A program made the position numbers and the translations under genes. Shown here one piece after another: positions 32,176 to 40,556 of a stretch of 42,849 bases of DNA (positions are counted from its first letter, which is position 1; each line of letters starts with the position of its first letter). Origin of the DNA: Nitrososphaeria archaeon (GTDB lineage Archaea; Thermoproteota; Nitrososphaeria; Nitrososphaerales; Nitrososphaeraceae). Location of the stretch: assembly GCA_021324715.1 (NCBI GenBank), contig JAJPIN010000157.1:1-42849 (forward strand). The letters run 5' to 3'. Under the pieces are notes generated by a model. It worked only from the letters and a program-made list of their open reading frames with translations. It was not told the DNA's origin and did not search any database.

Positions 32176-32346
32176 TTACTCTAGGTTTTCTACATCACCA
32201 ATTGGATCATCTGGATTCCAATGGTCTAAGACATAAGCATAACATTTAGGACAAAACTTAGGTGATAGCATTTCTAAATCATCAATCCAATCAATCAGCT
32301 CTTCAGCACGACATCTTTTCTTACATCTAGAACAAACTTTCTTCAT
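32176..32346 (-). CDS. Small zinc-ribbon protein, 56 aa
   Basis: CSRC (residues 5-8) and CPKC (32-35) form a zinc ribbon, with an acidic helix between them. The stop abuts the stop of the rightward membrane gene with no gap. The start overlaps the end of the SprT-like gene. Confidence 0.6.
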   Translation of the reverse strand: MKKVCSRCKKRCRAEELIDWIDDLEMLSPKFCPKCYAYVLDHWNPDDPIGDVENLE

Positions 32347-32656
32347 ACTCTTTTCTTACTCTACGATAGATCCGTCTGTGTGTCAACTTAAACTTGCGGC
32401 CATGATATGGAGATCTCAAAACTCCATGTGCCAATTCATGAGAATAGAGACTAAGTAAAAAACGAGTTGTATATCTTTTTTTGTTAGTATTTTTAAATCT
32501 CATATAAATAAAAATATCTTTTTTTGTCTGACAGCAATATCCGAAAAAGAGTCCTAAAAAATCATCTGTATTTGTTAGTTCTCGAACAAGAACATTCTTA
32601 ATACCAAGTTTTTGACATATCCGATTAGATATAGCCTGTAGTTTACGCCGGGTCAT
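32327..32656 (-). CDS. SprT-like zinc metallopeptidase-type protein, 109 aa
   Basis: The metal site SHELAHG (HELAH), followed by YHGRKF after eight residues, is the layout of SprT/WLM/M48-like peptidase domains; the downstream His is the likely third ligand. It is basic (RRKLQAISNRICQKLG), which suits a DNA-associated protease acting on protein-DNA adducts. Length is short for the family. Directly overlaps the helicase gene stop. Confidence 0.6.
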   Translation of the reverse strand: MTRRKLQAISNRICQKLGIKNVLVRELTNTDDFLGLFFGYCCQTKKDIFIYMRFKNTNKKRYTTRFLLSLYSHELAHGVLRSPYHGRKFKLTHRRIYRRVRKEYEESLF

Positions 32657-33851
32657 GGGAAAGCCTAGAAAAATGTCTTTCAGAACCTATAATAGTTTCT
32701 CTTATTGAACTCGATCTCTTAAGACCTTCAACAACACCAGTAACGGTCTCACTAACAGAGATAAATTTACCATGCTGTAAGAGTAATCTTCGTAAACCGC
32801 TTTCACTGATAGTATCAGGTGCCAAAGGAATAAGTTCTGCAAGTTGACTATGGAGATCATCATCTTTTTCGATGTTTCTAGTACCAAATGCGCTGATCAT
32901 ATAAGGTTCAACCTCTTCGATCCATTGGAGTGCCTGCTCTATATCACTAATTGATATAATCTTTGAACCTCTCATTGCAGCAAGCGTTATAGCGACTTTG
33001 GTTATATGATCTGGCTTACGACCATAGTAATTCTGGTAAAACTCACCTATAGCATCAAAGCAATCATTATCAGCTTTCTCTGCAAGTTCAATATATCGCA
33101 TTTCAGCTTCTCGGTCAAAAACAATAGGCCCTAATAACGCATAAACGCTTCGTAGGGCTTCGATCAGCTCTTGGTAGCTACCTAGGTCTTGGTTAACTAG
33201 AGATCGTTGTTTTAAGACCCTATTAGGCTCTACTACAAACAAGATACGGCTAGAGAGTCCTGAGGTAATGAGCTTATCTTGGGCCGCAGACTGTAAAAAT
33301 GACTCTGTGGTGCCTCCAAGAAGGGTAAGAGAAGGATTGGCCAGGATTAGGGTCTTATTATCAGTTACAATACGTTTTTGAATCTCTACATAAAGACCTT
33401 TAGAGTCATAAAAATCAATTAATTCATTTGTGAGAGTTCCACCACCAAAATCGACCATATTGATAGCAAGTTCGGAGGCATATACGAATAGAGGAGAAGA
33501 CCTGAGATCCCCCACACCGGGGACAGGATATAACTTCTCTGAGTCTTTGAGTTCTTTATATAGGGCTGCTTGGGTAATCTTCGTTGGTCCAAGACGTGGC
33601 TTTGGCTTACCAGGAATCTCGATCTTATTAAACAAATCTACTGTAAGCTGTGCTGCGGTTGATTTCCCTGCTGCAGGTGGTCCAACAAGAATAGTATACA
33701 TATTAGGAAAGATCACCCCTAGACGACCCCGATCTAACCATACCCGACGCTCAAGTAAAGCAGCAACAATAGTGATAAATGACCACCGATGATACATCAC
33801 AGAACCTTTAATCGGCTCTACGTAATTTAAGTATTTATCTATGAGTTGCAT
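32643..33851 (-). CDS. Replicative helicase/ATPase, DUF3987-like
   Basis: Protein of 402 residues. Walker A G57-P-P-A-A-G-K-S-T65 and a RecA-like core (LFVYASELAINMVDFGGGTL, then TLILANPSLTLLGG) that fit phage DUF3987/D5-type helicases. No primase domain is visible. It precedes the SprT-like gene and follows polymerase. Copy 33509 of the dispersed 9-mer encodes G-V-G-D. Confidence 0.7.
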   Translation of the reverse strand: MQLIDKYLNYVEPIKGSVMYHRWSFITIVAALLERRVWLDRGRLGVIFPNMYTILVGPPAAGKSTAAQLTVDLFNKIEIPGKPKPRLGPTKITQAALYKELKDSEKLYPVPGVGDLRSSPLFVYASELAINMVDFGGGTLTNELIDFYDSKGLYVEIQKRIVTDNKTLILANPSLTLLGGTTESFLQSAAQDKLITSGLSSRILFVVEPNRVLKQRSLVNQDLGSYQELIEALRSVYALLGPIVFDREAEMRYIELAEKADNDCFDAIGEFYQNYYGRKPDHITKVAITLAAMRGSKIISISDIEQALQWIEEVEPYMISAFGTRNIEKDDDLHSQLAELIPLAPDTISESGLRRLLLQHGKFISVSETVTGVVEGLKRSSSIRETIIGSERHFSRLSHDPA

Positions 33852-36091
33852 TTAGCTAAACTACCCCAAGCCCCGCCTGATTTAAGATCAAAAGGAATTC
33901 GTCTAGAGACTCCATTTATTACTATGTCGAGTTTGGCATGGGCATCTTTGATGAGTCCCAAAACCAAATTAACTTTGTCCTTATTTATTTGAAGTAAGAG
34001 TGCGTCATGAATTTGGGCCAAAACATTAAAGGATCTATTGTATTCACTTGTCTTTGATAGAAGTATCCACAACTTATTTATTGTATCGACCACAGTTGCT
34101 TGTGGAATAAAACTTAAGCCCTTTCTAACCATTTCTGAATCTAATGGACCGTAGAAGAGTCCCGATCGATGTAGTGGGGTTTCGAGTTTTCTCGTTCGTC
34201 CAAGTTGCGCTTCGATAGTCCCTTGCCAAATAGGAATAGCAGGAAAAGTGGCGGCGCGAGCCTCCAAAAGCTTTCGAGAATCAGCCACACTAATTGACAG
34301 GTCAGCTTCAGTAAGGCAAGAATCCGAGAATTTTTCGGCTCCCATGCCGTAATTACTAGCGTGATTGATCCGTTTTCCCAGCTGTCGTGGGCAAACAAGT
34401 CTACTTTTTTCTGTAACTCTATCTGCTGTGTATTGGTGGACATCTTCATTATTCTCCATTAGCTCTATTAGTTTTTGTTCATTTGAAAGCCAAGCAACTA
34501 CTCGAAGCTCAGCTTGTGAAAGATCAATCTCAACTAAGATTTTTCCTTCATCAGGTATAAATAAATTCTTAATATTTAATGTGGACTGCTCACTCGGTCT
34601 TGGTATCGTGAGGATGTTGAGCCCTGTATCCCAGGGTGTTTTTTGAGCAGAGAATCTTCCACTAATTGTGCCAGCAATATTATAGAAGAAGCGTAATCTT
34701 TTATCTTCATCAAGTAAGAGACTTGCATAGGTGGATTTGAGTTTAGATAGCCGATTGTATATAAGTAAGTTTTCAATAAAGGGATGTGGATTCTTTCTAT
34801 GTAATTTAAGAAGACTTTCACGGTCTGTGGAGGGGCGACCTTTCTTAGTTGGGATTCGATAGCCAAGGGCAATGAGGACACTTTTGATCTGCTTATCTGA
34901 ATTGGGGTTGAACTTTTGCGGGCTTTCTTCAAACACTTCTTTAAAGGCCTTTTTTTCATCTGTATCGTTCTCCTTATCTCTTATTGTTTTACGAATCTTT
35001 CTTGGCTCAACTAAAGGATCTCCAATAGAAGATAAAACATTCATTACCGGAGTAAGTTCTTTATTAAGAGCATCTTTTAATTGCTTAAGAAACTCCTCAT
35101 CTATTTTTACACCCCGGACACATGTATCATACACCAAAGGAATAAGAGGCGCAATATATTCATTATAATGACCCATCTTCTCAGTTCTAGAAAGTTCAGC
35201 AAGTTGTCGCAAATAAACAGTAAATGTTCTAGATGCGTCATAAGCATTGTATCTCCAAAAAGCCTCTACATCCCCAGTAAGTTTAAAATCTTTATTATCT
35301 TTCCATGGAGCACAATAAAGATAAATACGCCCCAAATCACGTAAGCTTTTAGGAAGTAGTGGATTGAGTGAAGAGGCCATAATCATTGTATCTGCCACAT
35401 TCATCTGTGTCTCAATACCATGATATCGTAAGATCATCGTATCAAATATGAAGTTTTGAAATATTTTTAGCTTATCGCTAAGTAAAACCATTTGAATATA
35501 ATCCCACACAACTAACTCTTCTTCAGGAGACCAATAATTAGTTAAATGTTTATTGGCCAGGGGTATACAAATAACCTCTGTCGTAGATGCTGCAAAAGCA
35601 ATAGAAGTGATCTCACAGGTTTCTGGAACACATTCAATATCGATTGACACAGCTTCATTGGTGTTCACAAGTTTGTGTACAAAGGATTCTACATCTTTAA
35701 GTTCAGGTTTTAGGATCGTGTGGGGGCTGGGATCAATAGTAGATGCGCCTAACAGAAGTTGCTTTGCTTTCTTTAGTGACCAGTCTAGCCAATGAGTAGT
35801 TAAATGATCTTTGAAGACTTCTTTATAATCTAGACATGGAATGACTGTGTTTGTTTCTGTTTCTACTATATAACTGTGACAATCAGAAACAGATAAAGTT
35901 GGATCTCCAATAATGGATCGTGTTGCTACGTCTCCAACAGTAACTAAAATGGAACCTTTTGTTGGGATTTCTTCTGGTTTTAAGATCTTTACTTTTTGAG
36001 GGATCTTTAAGCGAGCGAGGGATTGTTCAAACTGTTTTCTGAAGTAGTCTTGTTTATTATCGATTCCGAGAATTTCAATCCTATCATTCAC
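33839..36091 (-). CDS. Family A DNA polymerase with 3'-5' exonuclease
   Basis: Protein of 750 residues. Exonuclease motifs: D151-I-E153, FQNFIFD and YNAYDASRT. Polymerase motif A is VEIDLSQAELR, motif B KRINHASNYGMG and motif C QIHDALL. The residue corresponding to E. coli F762 appears to be His (INHAS), and motif C has Ala where Glu is usual in E. coli Pol I. The first 130 residues have no clear match and may be an interaction domain. Replicates the phage genome. Copy 35718 of the dispersed 9-mer encodes P-S-P-H-T in the linker. Confidence 0.85.
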   Translation of the reverse strand: MNDRIEILGIDNKQDYFRKQFEQSLARLKIPQKVKILKPEEIPTKGSILVTVGDVATRSIIGDPTLSVSDCHSYIVETETNTVIPCLDYKEVFKDHLTTHWLDWSLKKAKQLLLGASTIDPSPHTILKPELKDVESFVHKLVNTNEAVSIDIECVPETCEITSIAFAASTTEVICIPLANKHLTNYWSPEEELVVWDYIQMVLLSDKLKIFQNFIFDTMILRYHGIETQMNVADTMIMASSLNPLLPKSLRDLGRIYLYCAPWKDNKDFKLTGDVEAFWRYNAYDASRTFTVYLRQLAELSRTEKMGHYNEYIAPLIPLVYDTCVRGVKIDEEFLKQLKDALNKELTPVMNVLSSIGDPLVEPRKIRKTIRDKENDTDEKKAFKEVFEESPQKFNPNSDKQIKSVLIALGYRIPTKKGRPSTDRESLLKLHRKNPHPFIENLLIYNRLSKLKSTYASLLLDEDKRLRFFYNIAGTISGRFSAQKTPWDTGLNILTIPRPSEQSTLNIKNLFIPDEGKILVEIDLSQAELRVVAWLSNEQKLIELMENNEDVHQYTADRVTEKSRLVCPRQLGKRINHASNYGMGAEKFSDSCLTEADLSISVADSRKLLEARAATFPAIPIWQGTIEAQLGRTRKLETPLHRSGLFYGPLDSEMVRKGLSFIPQATVVDTINKLWILLSKTSEYNRSFNVLAQIHDALLLQINKDKVNLVLGLIKDAHAKLDIVINGVSRRIPFDLKSGGAWGSLAKCNS

Positions 36092-36837
36092 TTTACCGCC
36101 GTCAAGACTACAGGCCCCTCGGAAGTAATTGCAACAGTATGTTCAAAATGAGCAGCTAAAGAATCATCTCTAGTTACTACTGTCCAACAATCATTAAGTA
36201 CTAAAGTTTCTGGATTTCCAGCGACTACTACAGGCTCAATTGCTATTACCATACCTTCTTGCAATTCTATACCTGTATTAGGTATACCTTGATTAGGTAT
36301 CTTCGGATCTTCATGCAAAGTACGTCCGATTCCATGACCTGTATATCCTTCTACAACAGAATAGCCGGCAAGTTTTACATATTGCTCTATTGTAAAAGAC
36401 ACATCCCCCACACGAAAACCAGGGGAACAAAGTTTAATTGCCTCGGTAAGAGCCTCTTTTGTGGTTTGGATTAGATCTGAAGCATCTGTAGTGGTGGTGC
36501 CGATGGGTATTGTAATTGCCATATCTGTATTAAAACCATCTAAAATCGCTCCCACGTCCAAAGATAAAATGTCTCCGCCGACTAGTTTGCGATCATTTGG
36601 GATGCCATGGATGACTTCGCTATTGACTGAAGCACAGATATTGTATTCGTAACCTCGGTATCCTTTGAAAGCACTTTTAAGACCTTCTTTTTGAAGCATG
36701 CGAGCAAAGATACCGTCTAATTGTTTTGTAGTGCGTCCCGGAGAGGCAAGTTCTGCAAGTTCAGATAGTACTTTTGCTAAGCGTTTGCCACACTCTTTCA
36801 TTACTTCTATTTCTGATTTTGATTTTAGAATTATCAT
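36088..36837 (-). CDS. map: Methionine aminopeptidase type I
   Basis: Protein of 249 residues, full length for the bacterial type I enzyme, with every metal ligand: D94, D105, H168, E201 and E232, plus H77. It removes the initiator Met from nascent proteins after deformylation. Such a gene is rare in phages, although phage peptide deformylases are known. It sits between DNA polymerase and FkbM genes with ATGA overlaps. A complete active site suggests a working enzyme that may serve phage protein maturation. Copy 36405 of the dispersed 9-mer encodes R-V-G-D. Confidence 0.85.
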   Translation of the reverse strand: MIILKSKSEIEVMKECGKRLAKVLSELAELASPGRTTKQLDGIFARMLQKEGLKSAFKGYRGYEYNICASVNSEVIHGIPNDRKLVGGDILSLDVGAILDGFNTDMAITIPIGTTTTDASDLIQTTKEALTEAIKLCSPGFRVGDVSFTIEQYVKLAGYSVVEGYTGHGIGRTLHEDPKIPNQGIPNTGIELQEGMVIAIEPVVVAGNPETLVLNDCWTVVTRDDSLAAHFEHTVAITSEGPVVLTAVK

Positions 36838-37499
36838 ATACCGTCTGGTGGAATAGCTGTTTTATGTGCATAGGTAAGGGTGCCGAGATTGGGGTGGATT
36901 ATGTAGCCACTAATTAAAATGTATTCATCTAATATTTTTTCAATATCATAGCGAGCAGCAAAATGGTGATATTCTATTGAAATAATTGAGGGAGGTTTAT
37001 GTAATTTCATATAAGATTCGAGAATGGGAAGTTCTGATCCTTCAACATCAAGTTTTAAAATGTCACAGTTGGGTAAGAAATCTGGATGACAGACTCTTAC
37101 TTTCACTTCAGCTGCATTGGGGGTATTTGTAAGATCTTTATCAAGAGAATGCATTCCTGAATTAACATCTGAGAGGTACAGTGTTATTTCTTTATCTGTA
37201 GTAGGGTAAACTGCGGCATTGATTATGCAATAACTCCAAGTTGCGGCACCAGAAGCTTGCATATTTTTGAGATAGTATTCTGCGCTAGTTTTTAAAGGCT
37301 CAAAAGCGATAACATGTGCATTAGGAATTTTATTTAGTATCCAATAGGAATATGCACCTAAGTTTGCGCCAAGATCTAGAACTGTTGGATTGTGGGGGAA
37401 TTCAACGCTACCAAACTCATATTCACCATCAATCACTTTTTTAAGATGTGATTTTAGAAACTCATCTGCACCGAAATATTTAAATGGCTTTAGTGACAT
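36834..37499 (-). CDS. FkbM-family SAM methyltransferase
   Basis: Protein of 221 residues. SAM motif VLDLGANLGAY (40-50), HVIAFEPL after it, then the FkbM hallmark ILKLDVEGSELPILES. FkbM enzymes often methylate sugars in polysaccharides or secondary metabolites. With the PagL-like and glycosyltransferase genes, an envelope or DNA-linked glycan role is possible. ATGA overlap with the methionine aminopeptidase gene. Confidence 0.75.
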   Translation of the reverse strand: MSLKPFKYFGADEFLKSHLKKVIDGEYEFGSVEFPHNPTVLDLGANLGAYSYWILNKIPNAHVIAFEPLKTSAEYYLKNMQASGAATWSYCIINAAVYPTTDKEITLYLSDVNSGMHSLDKDLTNTPNAAEVKVRVCHPDFLPNCDILKLDVEGSELPILESYMKLHKPPSIISIEYHHFAARYDIEKILDEYILISGYIIHPNLGTLTYAHKTAIPPDGI

Positions 37500-37505
37500 A
37501 TTTAG

Positions 37506-37533
37506 TTGGCCGTTTTTAATTCAGAACGGCCAA
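37506..37533. other. 9-bp perfect stem-loop before the FkbM gene
   Basis: TTGGCCGTT and AACGGCCAA, loop of ten bases. It lies between the ssDNA-binding-like gene and FkbM, ending about 6 nt before the FkbM ATG at 37499. No U-tract follows on the minus strand, so an attenuator or RNA-processing site is more likely than a plain terminator. Confidence 0.5.
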
Positions 37534-37559
37534 ACTGATCATGAAAAAAGACTCTAGAA

Positions 37560-38063
37560 CTAAGCTCTGTAAGCAGCAGTACCTTTGACAGAGGTCTTAC
37601 CATTGAAAGTAGTTTCTTCTACTTTAATGATAGCTTCGCGGCCACTTAAGTCAACTGCATCGCCACGGATCGAAATACGGGCCGAGGCACCTTTCCATTC
37701 AGCGCCTTCCTCAAGCTCACCAGTCTGTTCAACAGACACAACACCTGATGTAACATCTTCAGCGGAAACGCCAAGAGCTACTAAGGTATCTCCAAATTGC
37801 TTTGCTTTAGGACGACCATTTTTATCTGTTCCTTCAAGCATTACAGTTAGGTTTACGCCTTTGAGGCCTGCATTTTCTGGATCGGCATGTTTAAAAAACA
37901 TTTGAAGTTTTCTTTCACCGGCCATTGTTTTCTTTACTTTAAGTTCACCCGCTAAAGCCATTCGATATGTTCCAGCAGGAGTTGTAGCAAATTCCTTTTT
38001 GTTTCCTGTGTAAATATCATCCGCGCTTAAGCTTGGGGTGATTGTATTATCATCATTACTCAT
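37560..38063 (-). CDS. ssDNA-binding/recombination-associated protein, 167 aa
   Basis: Begins with a polar acidic N-terminus, then beta strands typical of an OB-like fold (TYRMALAGELKVKKTMAGER ... VEQTGELEEGAEWKGASARI). Position in the replication block with its own strong promoter and near ERF suggests a ssDNA-binding protein. No diagnostic motif seen, so the name is provisional. Shine-Dalgarno AAAGGA. Confidence 0.5.
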   Translation of the reverse strand: MSNDDNTITPSLSADDIYTGNKKEFATTPAGTYRMALAGELKVKKTMAGERKLQMFFKHADPENAGLKGVNLTVMLEGTDKNGRPKAKQFGDTLVALGVSAEDVTSGVVSVEQTGELEEGAEWKGASARISIRGDAVDLSGREAIIKVEETTFNGKTSVKGTAAYRA

Positions 38064-38095
38064 TTTTTATTTTTCCTTTGTTTGTTGTTTAATTA

Positions 38096-38124
38096 ATATT
38101 ACTTCAATCTACAATTAGCGTCAA
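38096..38124 (-). promoter_or_regulatory. Sigma70 promoter for the ssDNA-binding-like gene
   Basis: On the minus strand TTGACG (38124-38119), 17 bp, TAATAT (38101-38096). The ATG is 32 nt downstream, with a Shine-Dalgarno, so this one has a leader. Confidence 0.6.
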
Positions 38125-38126
38125 GC

Positions 38127-38315
38127 CTAGGTATTTCTCCTTTTCTTTATAATAATTGTAGAATCGTCTCTAAGCTCCCCAGCTTCTTTATCAATATAGT
38201 CAGTTAAATCTGCTTCTCGGGTGAATACATCAAAATGAGTAAGTCCGCCATCTTCTGTTTGGACTTCATAACGAAATTTGGGAGGTGTTAAATTAAAGTT
38301 TTTGCTGTTCGACAT
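38127..38315 (-). CDS. Hypothetical protein, 62 aa
   Basis: Start ATG 38315 is chosen over an upstream ATG at 38354 because the downstream product starts with a normal polar N-terminus (MSNSKNFNLTPPKF) and the longer version overlaps deeply. Beta/alpha pattern, basic end. Unknown. Confidence 0.5.
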   Translation of the reverse strand: MSNSKNFNLTPPKFRYEVQTEDGGLTHFDVFTREADLTDYIDKEAGELRDDSTIIIKKRRNT

Positions 38316-38493
38316 CTGAAAAATCCCTATCACGATTAATTCGATATACAACATAGTTCTCTAATACAAGATTACCAATAAAACCAACTCCAACAGCAAT
38401 AAAATAGTTATCAGTTAAAAAAGCTACTGTTGCAACACTAATAGCAATTGTAGTTAAATAGATATAAGCAAAAGTCTTTAAAAAGTGTTTCAT
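38293..38493 (-). CDS. Small membrane protein, 66 aa
   Basis: Two hydrophobic segments (YIYLTTIAISVATVAFL and FIAVGVGFIGNLVLENYVV), then a charged tail. Overlaps both neighbours. Unknown function. Confidence 0.55.
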   Translation of the reverse strand: MKHFLKTFAYIYLTTIAISVATVAFLTDNYFIAVGVGFIGNLVLENYVVYRINRDRDFSDVEQQKL

Positions 38494-38924
38494 TTTACAA
38501 TCTTTACTGGCATACTGGCAAGGTTTGCATCATCGTCAGCAGCATAAGAACCAATCATAGCAGACAAGGCATAGCGTCGGGCATATGAAATGCAGCTACC
38601 AACACCTTGAGGATCATTTTTAGAAGGGCTCATTACAGTAGTTCCGCAGATCCATTCGCCACTAATGTGGGTAAGTAAAGTTGTGACTGTGATTACGGTT
38701 CCATTACCGCCAGTAAGTTGCACGACTGCAAGACCATTTTTAGCCAAAGGTTCTCTTACGGATTCCCAAACGCTTTGAAGATCTGCATATTTACTTTTGA
38801 AGAATGGATTAGTGCTGTCTTTTATTGCGGGAGCAAGAGTTGCTTGTACTTTTACTAATGCTTCAGTAAGTTTTGAGATTGAAGCACTCATTAAATTTTC
38901 ACTTAGTTTGATTGGGGATTCCAT
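38490..38924 (-). CDS. ERF-family ssDNA-annealing recombinase
   Basis: Protein of 144 residues. It shows the ERF core: LTEALVKVQATLAPAIKDS, NPFFKSKYADLQSVWES, then LTHISGEWI and YARRYALSAMIG near the end, the family's signature. ERF proteins anneal homologous single strands. It is short for the family, keeping the core but little tail. It lies in the replication arm with the ssDNA-binding-like and Cas4-like proteins, a plausible recombination set. Confidence 0.8.
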   Translation of the reverse strand: MESPIKLSENLMSASISKLTEALVKVQATLAPAIKDSTNPFFKSKYADLQSVWESVREPLAKNGLAVVQLTGGNGTVITVTTLLTHISGEWICGTTVMSPSKNDPQGVGSCISYARRYALSAMIGSYAADDDANLASMPVKIVK

Positions 38925-38931
38925 AGCTTCC

Positions 38932-39147
38932 TTATAAATCGTAGGTTAAATCAAAAATATCTGGTTCTTTTTTACGTTCTAATTCATTACTAAGTTCAAC
39001 GATAGTATCAATCTTTTTCTTTAAATCTGATCCAATTGAACAAACTTGAATAGCAGTAATAAGATCACGCAAACGACGGACTTCGGCAATTAACTCACTT
39101 CGAAGCACAGGCTCTATTGGCTTTCCATCTTTAGAAAAAGAAATCAT
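38932..39147 (-). CDS. Small coiled-coil protein, 71 aa
   Basis: Long amphipathic helix (LRSELIAEVRRLRDLITAIQ and KKIDTIVELSNELERKK). Immediately upstream of the ERF gene. No family recognised. Confidence 0.5.
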   Translation of the reverse strand: MISFSKDGKPIEPVLRSELIAEVRRLRDLITAIQVCSIGSDLKKKIDTIVELSNELERKKEPDIFDLTYDL

Positions 39148-39185
39148 ATAAGAACACTGACATATTTTTTATTTGTTGTCAAGAG

Positions 39186-39362
39186 CTATTTCCCAAATTT
39201 CGGGGTCCAGCCGGAACCAATAAGGCTAAAAGAGGTATTATAGGTCGTATTGCGAATCACTGAGCCCCCACACGCCGGACAAGAACGCTTTTTATCCCGA
39301 TCTGCAACAGAGGCTTGAGCATCATAAGGTCCGCATTTTTTGCATACAAAAGTGTAGAGCAT
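39186..39362 (-). CDS. FmdB-type zinc-ribbon protein, 58 aa
   Basis: MLYTFVCKKCGPYDAQAS followed by CPACGG fits the FmdB putative regulatory zinc ribbon: aromatic strand, C-x2-CG, then C-P-x-C-G. Dispersed 9-mer copy 39265 encodes part of the second knuckle (A-C-G-G-S), one case where a copy overlaps a functional motif. Single-base overlap with the upstream gene. Role unknown. Confidence 0.65.
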   Translation of the reverse strand: MLYTFVCKKCGPYDAQASVADRDKKRSCPACGGSVIRNTTYNTSFSLIGSGWTPKFGK

Positions 39363-39547
39363 TAGGCAGGAAGTCTAGAGGTATCTACTTCGGCTTTCAT
39401 TGCGGTTAAAGCATCGATGACTTCTTCTAAGTCTTGTCGTTGGAGTGATCTTAGATGATCAATTGCAGCATCTAAACCAAGGTTGTAGTCTGCATTTCGC
39501 ATATTGGCCCAAGTTGATACTGCGTAACATTGAAGTTTTTCTCCCAT
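39362..39547 (-). CDS. Hypothetical protein, 61 aa
   Basis: Helical (MGEKLQCYAVSTWANMRNAD, then LDAAIDHLRSLQRQDLEEVI). Starts 9 nt after the stop of the diphosphohydrolase-like gene, with AAGGAG just upstream of the ATG. No family recognised. Confidence 0.5.
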   Translation of the reverse strand: MGEKLQCYAVSTWANMRNADYNLGLDAAIDHLRSLQRQDLEEVIDALTAMKAEVDTSRLPA

Positions 39548-39556
39548 AAGTCTCCT

Positions 39557-40024
39557 TTATTTAGATTGCTCTTTTACTGCGCCTGCCATAACTTTCATAT
39601 ATTCTTCAATTATATCTGAATTTTGGATAGAATTACCTACAGATTCTTTTTTGTATCGATCATCTAGATCACTTCTATTTTCTGTTTCGAATGTGCTAAT
39701 AAATACAAGACAGCATAAAGCGTGTGCGATGTGGGACAATCCAGATTCTTCATCCTTATCTTTTCCAGAATTGAAATCCAATAGGTGTCGCTGGGCAGCT
39801 GAGATGAGCCTACTATATAAAATTCCTTTTCGCCAGTTATGAGCAGCATATTTCCGTGCCCCGAAGCCGAGAACTTTCGCAATTTCCACAATAGCTTCAC
39901 TAGGGACCAAAGAGATAGGTGGTTTTTCTGAATCATATTTAAGACCTCCTAAAGAAATTTCTTTTTCATGTGTGTGTTTTGTTATTTGATCACAACTAGC
40001 GCAATCAGGAGCTTCTGGTTTCAT
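39557..40024 (-). CDS. dATP/dGTP diphosphohydrolase-like protein (PF18909/DUF5664 type)
   Basis: Protein of 155 residues from ATG 40024, chosen for its ATGA overlap with the upstream gene. It has an N-terminal CASC and the signature GGLKYDSEKPPISLVP, a helix with ARKYAAHNWRKG, and SAAQRHLLDF...SGLSHIAHALC, matching the phage dGTP/dATP diphosphohydrolase N-terminal family (MazG-like). Members alter dNTP pools during infection. Activity is inferred from family likeness. Confidence 0.7.
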   Translation of the reverse strand: MKPEAPDCASCDQITKHTHEKEISLGGLKYDSEKPPISLVPSEAIVEIAKVLGFGARKYAAHNWRKGILYSRLISAAQRHLLDFNSGKDKDEESGLSHIAHALCCLVFISTFETENRSDLDDRYKKESVGNSIQNSDIIEEYMKVMAGAVKEQSK

Positions 40025-40191
40025 ACTGCACCGCTTCCATCGCAATCAGGTTTTTTACAAGCACAAGATTTCATTTCGGCTTCAAGTTCACGAATGTCAT
40101 TACAAGCATCTGAAGCACCATGCCAATCTTCTCTAGAAATGCAAGACATCAAATAGCGAATGAGTGCTTCTTTTTGTTCATCTCTAGTCAT
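40021..40191 (-). CDS. Small Cys-rich protein, 56 aa
   Basis: C-terminal CAC and PDC close together (residues 43-50) suggest metal binding. N-terminal helix MTRDEQKEALIRYLMSC. ATGA overlap with the diphosphohydrolase-like gene. Confidence 0.5.
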   Translation of the reverse strand: MTRDEQKEALIRYLMSCISREDWHGASDACNDIRELEAEMKSCACKKPDCDGSGAV

Positions 40192-40342
40192 TCTTCAATC
40201 GTCTCATCTTTGACTTTTTGGAGAGCATGCAAAATCTCACTACATTGTTCATATTCACCATTTTTATCTGCATGTAATGTGCGGAAATACTACATTGCTC
40301 TGTAAGATAATATGCTAATTTTTTAAGGTCTTTGTTAGTCAT
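40184..40342 (-). CDS. Hypothetical basic protein, 52 aa
   Basis: Start at ATG 40342 is preferred to an upstream 40441 ATG that would lie inside the lipoprotein gene. Helical with a Lys/Arg-rich end (SKKSKMRRLKND). Unknown function. Confidence 0.45.
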   Translation of the reverse strand: MTNKDLKKLAYYLTEQCSISAHYMQIKMVNMNNVVRFCMLSKKSKMRRLKND

Positions 40343-40556
40343 TTTGACTTTTTTCACACTTAGCGTTTTTGATAATAATGTTTTCATTAAGATCGCAAAT
40401 GATAAGCACATCTTTTTTATTTTGAATACATGAACATTCATTAAGTTCTACATTATATACGTATGTATTACCACAACTTGTTAAAAACATTAAAGCAGCT
40501 GCTACTGCAATGATATGGGCTATTATTAATAAAATTTTTATTATATTGTTTTTCAT
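40335..40556 (-). CDS. Predicted small lipoprotein, 73 aa
   Basis: Starts at ATG 40556, supported by AAGGA five bases upstream; an ATG at 40568 is less well placed. Signal peptide with lipobox L-T-S-C at about residues 24-27 (AAALMFLTSCGN). The mature part is short and Cys-bearing. It may be a superinfection-exclusion or spanin outer-membrane type protein; not shown. Confidence 0.6.
   Translation of the reverse strand: MKNNIIKILLIIAHIIAVAAALMFLTSCGNTYVYNVELNECSCIQNKKDVLIICDLNENIIIKNAKCEKSQND

Noticed and set aside
34141-34449. Alternative frame inside DNA polymerase
   Set aside because: Same-strand shadow of the polymerase, whose motifs A, B and C are intact in the main frame.
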